Shown here: positions 31,683 through 41,800 of the stretch, in pieces | How the letters are laid out: each line of letters begins with the position of its first letter | Numbering within the stretch: the stretch's first letter is position 1 | Assembly: GCA_910577115.1 (NCBI GenBank) | Contig: CAJTMC010000003.1 | Span: 62,001-126,000, forward strand | Source: an uncultured Lachnospiraceae bacterium | Lineage (GTDB): Bacteria; Bacillota; Clostridia; Lachnospirales; Lachnospiraceae | Length of the DNA stretch: 64,000 nucleotides | Direction of reading: 5' to 3' | Notes under the pieces: generated by a model | What the model saw: only the letters and a program-made list of their open reading frames with translations | Databases searched by the model: none | Told to the model about the DNA's origin: nothing | Translations under genes and position numbers: made by a program

Positions 31683-34592
31683 ATGGAGAAAATACAAAAA
31701 AGAGCGGCAATCAGTTTTCTTGCACTTATGCTTGCGGTGACGCTTTTGGCGTTCATGGGGAGTGTCGGAGTCGTACAAGGCGCCGGAAAGCGTACGGTTC
31801 GGGTTGGCTTTTTCCCTATGGAAGGCTACAATGAGACCAAAGCGGACGGCAGCCGCACAGGTATGGACGTGGAGTACCTGACAACGCTGTGCGATTATGT
31901 CAACTGGAATATTGAATATGTGGAGTGCGAAAGCTGGGACGACGCCCTGACGATGCTTGTAAAAAAGCAGATTGACCTTGTGGGGTCTGCACAGTATTCC
32001 ACAGCGCGGGCAGGGTTGTACCAGTATGCGGACTTAGCCAGCGGATATACCTTTGGTGTAATCGCGGTAAACGGCGACAGCGGATTTGCCTATGAAGACT
32101 TTGACGCTATGGGCAACGCTGTTTTCGGCATTGTGGGAAGCTACATTCGAAAAGACGAATTTTACGAATATATGGCAGATCATGGCATTTCCAAGCCGAA
32201 AGTAAGAGTGTATAAAAATACGGCCGCTCTGCACGCAGCGTTAGATGCCGGAGAAATCGACGCCCTTGTGCATTCTCTGACAGAAGTCCGGGAAGGGCAG
32301 CGTGTGGTCGGCAGGTTTGCGCCTATGCCCTTTTATTACATAACCTATAAGGGAAATAATGATCTGATTCGGGAGCTCAATCAGGGAATCGCAGATGTAA
32401 AGATGAACCGGCCGGGTCTGGAAAATGAGCTGATGGTAAAGTATTATGACAGCAGGCTGGATCAGACGATTCTGCTGACCCGCAGTGAAAAACAGTTTAT
32501 CGCGGAGAAAGGGACATTGACCGTAGGGTATTTAGACGGCTACTATCCGTTCTCCTACGAAAATGAGGGAGACTATGCCGGACTTTCCAAGCAGGTATTG
32601 GAGGAGATATCTGTAAGCACAGGAATCCGCTTTGACTATGTGAGGCTCGAAAGCATGGAGAAAGGTGCGAATGCCTTAAAAAACGGCAGTATTGACATCA
32701 TGAGTTACTGTGGGGAAACGGCTCAGAATGTGCAGTCGAATGGACTGGCAGCCACAAAAGTATATGCCCAAATACCTCAGGTCGTTATTATGAGCCGGAG
32801 TGATAAGTCCGATTCCATAGATATCCTTGCGGTGGAGGAGAGCAACGCTTCCGGAACGGCAGTGCAGAATTTTGCCGGTGAGAATACGCGCCTTTTGTCC
32901 TATTCCACACAGCTTGAAAGTTTGAATGCTGTGAAGGACGGCACCGCGAACGCTGCCATATGTGACGGGTATTTAGCAGAATATCTGTTAGGCTCGCAGC
33001 TTCGGTTCAATCGAATGGAAATCCACAGTGTACTGAGCGATGTCCATAGTATTTATATGCTTGTAGCAAATAATGAGGATTCGCCGCTTCTTGACATTTT
33101 GAATAAAGAGCTGATTGAGATCAGTGACAAAATGGTCAATGACTATATGCTTCAGGACAATTTCTATTCCAAAATGAGTATGGCAAACTTTATCAGCGAT
33201 CACAGCATATCGATTCTCCTTATTCTGTCGTGCTGCGCAGTGGCAATTATTTTGGTGCTGTTCTTTCTGCTGCGTAACAGTATGCGGGTGCAAAAGTTGA
33301 TGTACAAGGATCCGGAATTTAATATTTGGAATCTTCATTATCTGCGGTATCGGGCTGTAAAGAAGCTGGCAGCAGACAAAAACAGCAATTATGCAATCGC
33401 CTACACAGATATCGGTCAATTTAAGAACTATAACGCATTGTATGGATGGAATGCAGGACAGCGTATACTGGAGCTGGTCATTGAGACACTCTCCGGGGCA
33501 GTCGATAATAAGAGAGAGCTCTACGCCAGAAGCTATGGCAGTCATTTTGTGCTCTTTGTAAAGTATGAAAACGTAGAAGCCCTGCGAAAGCGCTTAATGG
33601 ACATTGCAGACAAGATTTCTTCCCAAATCTTTAAGAAAATGGATACCCATATGTCGCTGGCTATGGGCGTCGGTTGTCTGGAGAATGGTGACGACGATTT
33701 GCAGCGTGCCTTGTCTGAGGGGATACAGCTGGTTGATTCCTTGAAGGACAGCTACAACAACGCGGTACAGATTTATGATGACAAGCTGCGGGCGCAGTTG
33801 AGAGAGACGCATGAACGGGAGAAGCTTTTGGAATCGGTCGATATCAATCAGGACTTTGTCGCTTATTATCAGGCAAAGGTGGATATTCGCAACGAGAAAA
33901 TCGTAGGGGCAGAGGCATTGGTACGCTTCCAGGATCCCACTGCGGATGGCGCAATTCGTACGCCTTGGTTCTTTGTACCCTATTATGAGCGCACAGGAAG
34001 GATTAAGGAGATTGATTTCTTTGTTATGGAATGTGTATGTAAAATGCTGCGCCGGCGTATTGATGAGGGCAGGAATGTTGTGCCTGTCTCCTGCAATTTT
34101 TCAAGAGTGCATTTCACAGAAGATGGTTTTCCGGAACGGTTTGTGTCCGTTATTGACAAATACCGGCTTCCGAAAGAACTGATTGAAGTAGAGATTACGG
34201 AAACGCTTGTGGTGGAAGATGTGCAGCAGCAAAAGGTCAAGGAAATTGTGGACATCCTGCGGGAAAAGGGTGTGCGTCTTTCCATAGACGATTTCGGATC
34301 GGGGTATTCCTCTTTGGGCGTGTTTGAACAGATACCGGCCTCCGTCATTAAGCTGGATCGTTCCTTCCTACTTAATAACGAAAACCGTACCAGACAGGTG
34401 CAGATTATGAAGAATATCGTAAATCTTGCGAGGGATTTGAACGCCCAAGTGGTCTGCGAGGGCGTGGAGACGGAGAACGACACAGAGCTTATGATGGAGA
34501 TTGGGGCTTATGTCGCTCAGGGCTACCGCTACTGTAAGCCGGTACCGGAAGATGTGTTTGAGAATATGCTGGATAAAGAAAAAAATATGTGA
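31683..34592 (+). CDS. Membrane c-di-GMP phosphodiesterase with two solute-binding sensor domains
   Basis: 969 residues. Signal anchor (about 10-34). Two successive periplasmic-binding-protein (SBP_bac_3) domains follow: about 38-260 (VRVGFFPMEGYNE) and about 280-500 (LTVGYLDGYYPFSYE). A TM helix is near 515-537. Then a GGDEF-like domain (about 550-690) whose active site is YGSHF instead of GGDEF, so inactive as a cyclase, and an EAL domain (about 705-960). The EAL domain keeps EAL, N in CNFSR, E in EVEITET, DD in SIDDFGSGYSS, K in IKLD, E in CEGVET and Q in AQGYR. It should hydrolyse c-di-GMP in response to extracytoplasmic small molecules such as amino acids. Confidence 0.93.
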   Translation: MEKIQKRAAISFLALMLAVTLLAFMGSVGVVQGAGKRTVRVGFFPMEGYNETKADGSRTGMDVEYLTTLCDYVNWNIEYVECESWDDALTMLVKKQIDLVGSAQYSTARAGLYQYADLASGYTFGVIAVNGDSGFAYEDFDAMGNAVFGIVGSYIRKDEFYEYMADHGISKPKVRVYKNTAALHAALDAGEIDALVHSLTEVREGQRVVGRFAPMPFYYITYKGNNDLIRELNQGIADVKMNRPGLENELMVKYYDSRLDQTILLTRSEKQFIAEKGTLTVGYLDGYYPFSYENEGDYAGLSKQVLEEISVSTGIRFDYVRLESMEKGANALKNGSIDIMSYCGETAQNVQSNGLAATKVYAQIPQVVIMSRSDKSDSIDILAVEESNASGTAVQNFAGENTRLLSYSTQLESLNAVKDGTANAAICDGYLAEYLLGSQLRFNRMEIHSVLSDVHSIYMLVANNEDSPLLDILNKELIEISDKMVNDYMLQDNFYSKMSMANFISDHSISILLILSCCAVAIILVLFFLLRNSMRVQKLMYKDPEFNIWNLHYLRYRAVKKLAADKNSNYAIAYTDIGQFKNYNALYGWNAGQRILELVIETLSGAVDNKRELYARSYGSHFVLFVKYENVEALRKRLMDIADKISSQIFKKMDTHMSLAMGVGCLENGDDDLQRALSEGIQLVDSLKDSYNNAVQIYDDKLRAQLRETHEREKLLESVDINQDFVAYYQAKVDIRNEKIVGAEALVRFQDPTADGAIRTPWFFVPYYERTGRIKEIDFFVMECVCKMLRRRIDEGRNVVPVSCNFSRVHFTEDGFPERFVSVIDKYRLPKELIEVEITETLVVEDVQQQKVKEIVDILREKGVRLSIDDFGSGYSSLGVFEQIPASVIKLDRSFLLNNENRTRQVQIMKNIVNLARDLNAQVVCEGVETENDTELMMEIGAYVAQGYRYCKPVPEDVFENMLDKEKNM

Positions 34593-34617
34593 TTTTTTTA
34601 ACAATAGGTACATAAAA

Positions 34618-34666
34618 AACAGGTCGGACCTTTCATATTTTCATGAAAAGCCGAACCTGTTTTTTA
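34618..34666. terminator. Terminator after the phosphodiesterase gene
   Basis: AACAGGT-CGG (from 34618) pairs with CCG-AACCTGTT (to about 34662) with a one-base bulge, then TTTTTT. It separates the convergent phosphodiesterase and AAA ATPase genes. Confidence 0.7.
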
Positions 34667-34704
34667 ATCACTTATCCCGCAGCAGATTCTCGTGCCTTTC
34701 CATT

Positions 34705-36288
34705 TTACACAACTGCCTCTACAATCGTCTTACCGTCAACCTGAATTTCGTTTATCCCTATCGTTTTGTTTTTATTGAAATTAAAACTAAGCATATATCC
34801 TTTTTCTTTATGGTAATACTCCAAATAATCCGTAAGCTGCTGTTCGCCTCTTTCATTATACTCATTTCCATGCCAGATTTTGAGCTCGACAATGAACTGT
34901 TCACCAAGATAATCGACAATCACATCTGTACGTCTTGCATCTCTTGTCTGCGCCTCAATATAATAGTTTCCGGTTCCGTTTATAATCGGTTTTAAGTATA
35001 GTAAAAAAAGCTTACGTCCCTGACTTTCAACGAACTTCCAATCGTTGTCACCATAAACGTCGTTAAAATATTCCGCAAATTTTTTCAGTACCAAATCCAT
35101 ATCAAGCCTCTTGCCTTTGACGAATTGGATACTGTCAATATCTCCTCTTGTATATGCATCACTGCCGGATTCCTCCGCCATAAACATATTTAACAGGCAC
35201 ATCTCAAAAATTCGATTTGATATCGCTACTTGCCCATTTGCTTCTTTTAAAAATCCAAACATAATGCCCAAATTAATTGATTTTTCCTCAGGGCTGAACG
35301 GTATCCGCTTTCCGCGGTATATAATATCCTCTATCATATTCCGCAAGTCCTGATATGTGTCCAGTTGTTTCGCCATACTTCCAAACAGCGGAGGATTTTC
35401 TTTCAGAATATTTTTTACCGCTTCTGTCACACCTTCCTTTGACCATGCCTTATGAAATGTACCCCACTCCTCTGAGAGTTCCTCGTCAAGGCATTTGCAT
35501 ATTGCGGAAACAAGGTATGGGTACCCTGATGTATACTGATAAATTTCTTCAGCAATCAACTGTATATCCATTCCCGTATGATTGTCCGTCTCGTACTCTT
35601 CCAGCATTGTGATAATCTGACTTGCAGAAAAGCTCATATCAACCGTAAACTTCGCCGCAATATTCCATGGACTATTATACATATGCTCTGCATCCGGTCG
35701 CAGCTTCAATTTCAGGTTTTTGATATCATATACACCTGCAAGAATTACAGAATGAAAAATCGGCGTATTCTCACGTTCCAAATAATACCCTCTCAGCTGT
35801 GCGAGAAAATCAAGAAACACCTGATTATTACTTGCGCTATCGACCTCGTCTATGATTAATATAACGGGACGTGAACTTGTATCACACAGACTGCTTAAGC
35901 ACTCAAACAGCACGTCCATTCCGGTATCAGAAACCTTATTCTGAAAATCCAATAATAATTTTTGTAATTCCTTTTCATTCTCTGATTCTGCATCGCTGAT
36001 TGCAATAGATAATTTTTTCACAAAGGATTTTGAAAACTTTCGCGCGTTTTCGAAATTTGCTGTTTCGAATTTCTGAAAATCTAATGCAAAAACAACATAA
36101 TCCTTTGCAAGTTCCTTCGCCAATGCCTTTAGTGTAGTAGTCTTTCCATACTGCCGTCCCCTGTTAATCACAAAATATTTTTTTCTGTCCACAAAAAGCT
36201 TTTTTATTTTTGCAATCCTCTCATCAAGCCTAACCATATAATGTTCTTTTGGATTACATGCTCCTTCTGTGTTAAAATATCGTGTCAT
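34705..36288 (-). CDS. AAA ATPase with C-terminal PD-(D/E)XK nuclease-like domain
   Basis: 527 residues. An N-terminal NTPase has P-loop NRGRQYGKTTT (about residues 42-52) and Walker B VILIIDEVDSA. A winged-helix-like middle follows. The C-terminal 100 residues show the pattern TDVIVDYLGEQFIVELKIW, the D...E-x-K core of the PD-(D/E)XK nuclease fold, with GEQQLTDYLEYY after it. This matches the common AAA-ATPase-like/DUF1703-type family, abundant in anaerobes, of unknown role and often suspected to be mobile or defence-associated. It is single here, and no toxin or transposase is adjacent. Confidence 0.88.
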   Translation of the reverse strand: MTRYFNTEGACNPKEHYMVRLDERIAKIKKLFVDRKKYFVINRGRQYGKTTTLKALAKELAKDYVVFALDFQKFETANFENARKFSKSFVKKLSIAISDAESENEKELQKLLLDFQNKVSDTGMDVLFECLSSLCDTSSRPVILIIDEVDSASNNQVFLDFLAQLRGYYLERENTPIFHSVILAGVYDIKNLKLKLRPDAEHMYNSPWNIAAKFTVDMSFSASQIITMLEEYETDNHTGMDIQLIAEEIYQYTSGYPYLVSAICKCLDEELSEEWGTFHKAWSKEGVTEAVKNILKENPPLFGSMAKQLDTYQDLRNMIEDIIYRGKRIPFSPEEKSINLGIMFGFLKEANGQVAISNRIFEMCLLNMFMAEESGSDAYTRGDIDSIQFVKGKRLDMDLVLKKFAEYFNDVYGDNDWKFVESQGRKLFLLYLKPIINGTGNYYIEAQTRDARRTDVIVDYLGEQFIVELKIWHGNEYNERGEQQLTDYLEYYHKEKGYMLSFNFNKNKTIGINEIQVDGKTIVEAVV

Positions 36289-36383
36289 TCTATTTTACCT
36301 CCCAAAACGCAACACAGATTATCATTTACTTCAGTATTGTCTTTTGAAATTTTACAGGGTACGGCAAACATAAAAATACAAAA

Positions 36384-38672
36384 CTAAATCCTGTTATAAT
36401 TAATCAAGCAGCCCCTCAAAATAATCTGCCGCTCCTCGTCCGTAAGTTCGCCTAAGGTCATCTCAAACTCCACTTTCTTGTCCTTTCCTACGACATATGC
36501 TTTAATCACATCTGCCTTCTCCTCAACAGCCTTTCGGATTCCGGGAATGTAAATATAATCAAGATTTTGAAACGGCAGCTCCCCTTCCGGAATCAGGAAT
36601 GGCAGCATACCCCAGTTGATAAGATTCGAGCGATATCTCTTTGTCGCATACTCGTTTGCAATATTTGCCCATCCGCCAAGCACCTTCTGGCAGCTTGCAG
36701 CCTGCTCTCTTGCGGAACCGTCGCCCGGCTTTACTGCAAAAATTGTGCTTCCGATTCCCGTATTATAGCGGTCTGCATCCGGTGTAATCGTCTTCATTGT
36801 TGCCCATGCTTCCTCAAGCTCCGGAAGTGTCTGTACAGGACAAGACTGCTCCTCTCTTGCCTTCTCCGCTGCCTGAATCTCCTTTGCGCGTCCCACATAA
36901 GCAGGATCTTTTCTTGACAGGGTAAACTCTGCAAGTCCCAACGGATTTGAGCGGTAAGAAGAAGTTTCGCCTGAAGGAATCAGCTCGTCTGTGGTCGTGA
37001 CCGGATCATGAATTTCCGAAACAACTTTTAGCATCAAATTGTCCGTAAGCGCAACCATCGCAGGCCAATCCTTGATATTCGGACCAAACTGAATCTCAAC
37101 GGATTCATCCGCCACGCCCTTTGAATCAAATACGCGGTTCTCGTATATCTTTTTGTCAAAGAAGTATTTGTACTTTGTGAAATCTCCGTCAAACTCTGTG
37201 GCAGGTGTCAAGTATCCCTTGTTTGCCGCAGTTGCCGCAATCGAACGCGCATCCATCAACGCAACCGACGCAATCTGACCGCTCTGTAACTTAGAACCCT
37301 CGCGGTTCGGGAAGTTTCTTGTCGAATGCCTGATTGAAAATGCATTGTTTGCAGGCGTATCACCCGCGCCAAAGCATGGACCGCAGAATGCTGTCTTTAA
37401 CACTGCGCCTGTCTGCATCAATTTCGCGGCACAGCCGTTCTTCACCAGTTCCATATAAACAGGCATAGATGCCGGATAGACACTCAATGTAAACGCGTCA
37501 GGGCCAATGCTTGCATTCTCCAAAATATCCGCCGCCGCGCAGATATTTTCAAATCCGCCGCCCGCACAGCCTGCGATAATGCCCTGCTCCACATACAGCT
37601 TTCCGTTTCTTACTTTATCCTTCAGCTTAAAGTCAACGGCACCGTCAAGGCTGACAAGCGCTTTCTTCTCGCATTCGTCAAGGATATCCATAAGATTTGC
37701 ATTCAGTTCCTCAATCGTATATGTATTGCTTGGGTGGAATGGCATCGCAATCATCGGTTTTACTTTGCTCAAATCAATCTTAATTACGCCGTCATAATAG
37801 GCAGTTTCGCCCGGATTGAGTTCCGCAAAGTCCTCTGACCTGCCATGAATATCATAAAACTCTTTGATTTCATCATCTGTTCTCCAAATCGAAGAAAGAC
37901 ACGTCGTCTCTGTGGTCATAACGTCAACGCCGATTCGAAAATCTGCCGATAAATTGGAAACGCCGGGACCTACAAACTCCATAACTTTATTCTTCACATA
38001 TCCGTTCTTAAATACCGCGCCGATAATCGCAAGCGCCACGTCCTGCGGACCGACGCCTTTTGCAGGTGTTCCTTCCATATAAACGGCAACCACGCCGGGC
38101 ATATTGATATCATAAGTCTGGTTCAAAAGCTGCTTTACAAGCTCCGGACCGCCCTCTCCCATCGCCATTGTACCGAGTGCGCCATATCGTGTATGTGAAT
38201 CGGAACCGAGTATCATTCTGCCGCCGCCTGCAAGCATTTCGCGCGCATACTGGTGAATGACTGCCTGATGAGGCGGCACATAAACACCACCGTATTTCTT
38301 TGCGCAGGTTAATCCAAACATATGGTCATCTTCGTTGATTGTGCCGCCTACTGCGCAAAGTGAGTTGTGGCAGTTTGTGAGCACGTATGGAACAGGGAAT
38401 TTTGTCAACCCTGACGCGCGCGCCGTTTGGATAATTCCTACAAATGTAATATCATGCGAGGTAAGCTTATCAAACTTGATTTTCAGCTTGTCCATGTTAT
38501 CGGATGTGTTATGCTTTTCCAAAATTCCGTAAGCAATTGTTTGTTTCTTCGCCTCAGCCTTATCCGCATCTTTTCCGGTCTTTGCCTTCACTGCTGCCGC
38601 CGCGTCCGCGTTATCGGCAATCAGCTCCGTTCCGTTTACGAGATAAGCGCCTGTTTCAAATAGTTGTATCAT
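36384..38672 (-). CDS. Aconitase-family hydratase (YbhJ-like)
   Basis: 762 residues, aconitase superfamily. The three [4Fe-4S] Cys are kept: one in GIIAGCAGGG (where aconitases have SCTNS) and two in FCGPCFGAG. Active-site segments SDSHTRYGALGTMAMGEGG, STRNFPNREGS and the C-terminal swivel domain are present. The altered first Cys motif resembles the E. coli YbhJ group of putative hydratases, so the substrate may not be citrate. No isocitrate dehydrogenase or citrate synthase genes are adjacent. The start is preceded by a set of hairpins at 38714-38814. Confidence 0.88.
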   Translation of the reverse strand: MIQLFETGAYLVNGTELIADNADAAAAVKAKTGKDADKAEAKKQTIAYGILEKHNTSDNMDKLKIKFDKLTSHDITFVGIIQTARASGLTKFPVPYVLTNCHNSLCAVGGTINEDDHMFGLTCAKKYGGVYVPPHQAVIHQYAREMLAGGGRMILGSDSHTRYGALGTMAMGEGGPELVKQLLNQTYDINMPGVVAVYMEGTPAKGVGPQDVALAIIGAVFKNGYVKNKVMEFVGPGVSNLSADFRIGVDVMTTETTCLSSIWRTDDEIKEFYDIHGRSEDFAELNPGETAYYDGVIKIDLSKVKPMIAMPFHPSNTYTIEELNANLMDILDECEKKALVSLDGAVDFKLKDKVRNGKLYVEQGIIAGCAGGGFENICAAADILENASIGPDAFTLSVYPASMPVYMELVKNGCAAKLMQTGAVLKTAFCGPCFGAGDTPANNAFSIRHSTRNFPNREGSKLQSGQIASVALMDARSIAATAANKGYLTPATEFDGDFTKYKYFFDKKIYENRVFDSKGVADESVEIQFGPNIKDWPAMVALTDNLMLKVVSEIHDPVTTTDELIPSGETSSYRSNPLGLAEFTLSRKDPAYVGRAKEIQAAEKAREEQSCPVQTLPELEEAWATMKTITPDADRYNTGIGSTIFAVKPGDGSAREQAASCQKVLGGWANIANEYATKRYRSNLINWGMLPFLIPEGELPFQNLDYIYIPGIRKAVEEKADVIKAYVVGKDKKVEFEMTLGELTDEERQIILRGCLINYNRI

Positions 38673-38713
38673 TTATTGTTACACCTGACCTTTCTGTAAT
38701 TTGATTATTTATT

Positions 38714-38814
38714 GGAAACGCCTTCATCAGCGTTTCCCGCGCCGGATTTGCGCTGCAAAGCAGCATATTCCTTTGCAAATTCGTGTGCATTTTCAGAAAA
38801 GGCGCAAGCCTTTT
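38714..38814. repeat. Three consecutive hairpins upstream of the hydratase gene
   Basis: GGAAACGC/GCGTTTCC (38714-38721/38730-38737), GCTGC/GCAGC (38752-38756/38760-38764) inside a broader GATTTGC...GCAAATT pairing, and AAAAGGC/GCCTTTT (38797-38803/38808-38814). They fill most of the 208-base gap between the TPR gene and the hydratase. The last could terminate the TPR transcript; the others have no T-run. Confidence 0.5.
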
Positions 38815-38880
38815 GTAGCGTGCGCCCTTGTACTATACTTATGTTAATTCTTTATTGGGAATCTGTCAATCTTTTTTTAT

Positions 38881-41800
38881 TCAGCACATATTATTTGCCA
38901 AATCCGTTTTTCCTTCTTTTCTCCATTTTTTCCCATACTTTCTTTTCATGCAAAGCATCGCGTACCCTTTGTAATACCCATGGCTCTTAACCGCTTTTTC
39001 ATAATATTCATAAGCCCGCTGCATATCTCCTTTTGCCTCATAAAACACTCCAAACGCCTCGAATCGGTCATAGCATATTGTTTCATTACAATCCGTACAC
39101 AATGCACACTCCCCCATCATTACAACATACTTTTCGGCAAGCGCAACCTCCCCCGTAAGTGAAAAAAGCTGGACAAGATAAGTTAAATTATCAAGCCTCC
39201 ACGCCGAAGAACTGTCAATGCAGCTATCATAAATATCCAAGTCCCCACAGCCAAACCGACGCTGCAGTGCATCCAAAGCAACTTTTTTATAACGCGCCGT
39301 TTCATCATCCTTCTGCAAAAATTTATTCAGCCGAATCAAATCAAGCAAATCATCTCTGTGCTCATCCCATACAATCACCGGGAGCGTCCTTTGCATTTTT
39401 TGCCTAACGGAAACGGATTCCTTTACCATCAGAAAATCGTAAGCAAGCATATCCGCATAAAGTCTTCGCAAATCGTCTCTGTCATACGCGCGCAACGCTT
39501 TTTTTACTTCCCAAAAAAGCAACTTCTTCTTCCAATATGAGGTGCATAACCGATGGCGCGCCGAAAGCGTCATATATGTATAAAAGCCTTCTTCTATGAT
39601 CCGCTCTACATACGTATAAAACCGCAAAAGATTTTCCGCCTTTTCATACAGCCCTGCCGAAACATACACATCTTTGAGCACAATGATTGCAAACGCCTTT
39701 TTATTAAATGAATAATACTCCATGTAATCACGTATCGTTTTATCTGCGGCGTCAATCTTTCCCAGTTTCACATAAATATGTACTAACGAAAACATCGCCT
39801 GACAAGCATATTCATCGCTTTTTTCTTTTTCTTTAAGCATTCCAAGTCCCTGCTCCATATAGGAAGCCGCTTCTTCATAGCGTCCCAATCCGGCGTACGT
39901 TCTCCCAAACAGGACACAAATGTCATATCGACAATCCCACTGTGCGGTCTTCTCCGACTCCGTAAAGCAATAAAGCGCCTCCTGATATTGTCCAAGCTGC
40001 AAATGCGCCATACCACAACGGACATAAGCAAACGCAATCTTCTCCGGATTGTATGCAATATACTGTTTCCAAAGTCGAATAGAATCATGAAAAAATATCC
40101 CTCTATCAGAACCAAAATCATCATAAATCATAGCTGCCGCCCGATAGACATCCTCATTTTCAGGATCAAAATCAATCACCCTCCGGGCATATGCACGCGC
40201 CCGGGCGATATCATGAATGGTAAAATAACGCACTGCCATTTTTATATAGAGCTCCGCATCCGGTGTGAAATTCTCCTCAATATAAGAATACTCATTCAAT
40301 GCTTCCTGATGCTGTCCGGTTTGAATGTACAGGCTGGCAAGTGCATTGTGATATTTTTCACGATCATTGTTCTTAATTGCACTGAGCAGATACTGTCTTT
40401 TATTTTGCTGAACCTGCGCTGCATATAATTCCTTTGCATCATGAAGCTCTGTCGCACTGAGCAGATACTGTTTCTCGTTTTGTTGAACCTGCGCCGCAGA
40501 TAATGCCTTTATATAATAAAGCTCTGCAAGATAATCCTGCGTGTTAAAATTCTGCGCATCACGTGCTCCTTCCTGTAACATTTCGTCAAGCTCTTGGTTT
40601 ACATCCAGCGCAAAGCCGTTATTTGTCTTGCTGGAAAGAAAGCGGCAGATTAGATTTAATGCACGCAGACCATAACTTGTCACCCCGTCCGAATCCGCTT
40701 TTGCAAGGATATTCTTCGCATCATCAAACCGCTCTTCATCTAAGTAAACCCTTGCCGCATACTCATAAATCCCTGCATCACGTGCTCCCTGATATAACAT
40801 TTGGTAATATAAACCGACAACCTCTTGTGCTTTTCCCATCTCATAGCACAATTTTTGTTTCAAAATGAGCAGACCACTCTGCTCACCAAGCCGGCTGATT
40901 AACGCATCATACATTGTATACGTTTTCTGAAACTCTCTGATTTCCAAATAGCAATACGCAAGATTCATCTGTGCAATTATATTTTCAGGCGCTTCATCCC
41001 AAGCGGACGTAAGAAAAGGAATCGCTTCCTGATACCATTTCACACGCTCCTTGCGTAACCATGCATTCTTGGCACGAACCATCAAAACCAGGCCAAGCTG
41101 CAAATTTGAATCGCAAAGACTGCGCATCAGCGATTCCTTTGTATCGTTTTTTGATACAAGCGCTCCTGCTTCCAACTCAGCAAGCTTTTCTTTGACACAT
41201 TCCAGCCTCCGTTTTCCATATTTAAATGCCAGCGTGTAGTCCTCTTTCTGCTTATACAGATAAAATAGGAGCATATGGTAATCCTTGATTTCTGTTTCAT
41301 AGGAAGCTTTTGCCGTAATCACTGCAATTGCTTTGTCCAACTCTCCCTGATAGCGATACGCATACCCCAAAAGACGCGCATCTTCAGCTTCCAAGGTTTC
41401 TGCATCTTTTCCGCACAATGCAATAAATTGCCGCTCAAGCCCAATGACTGCTTTGTTTACCTCCTCGTCCTCTCTAAGCATTTCGGCCGCATAAATATGA
41501 TGCAATGCGTTTTTCAGCTCCCCATGTTCCATTTCATAAAGTGCGGCATATTTGTTTCCAATATAATTTTCATCATCTAACACAAGACTTTGACACAAGG
41601 ACACATATGCTTTCTGCTTCTCACCCACACGCCACAGCACCTCGCCACAGCGCATTTGAATAGGAGCGTCATTCCGGTATGTCTCCATATCTGCAAGTTC
41701 AAGCGCAATCGCTTTGGCTTCCTCTTTCTTTCCGATTGCAATAAAGTAATCTGCCTTGTCAAGTGTATAATATGGATATCGAATTCCCATCGCATCAATC

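Noticed and set aside
34705..36288. AAA ATPase with nuclease-like tail as part of an anti-phage system with the helicase
   Set aside because: The hydratase and a terminator-like hairpin set lie between it and the helicase/TPR pair, and this ATPase family is widespread as single genes. No shared operon can be shown.
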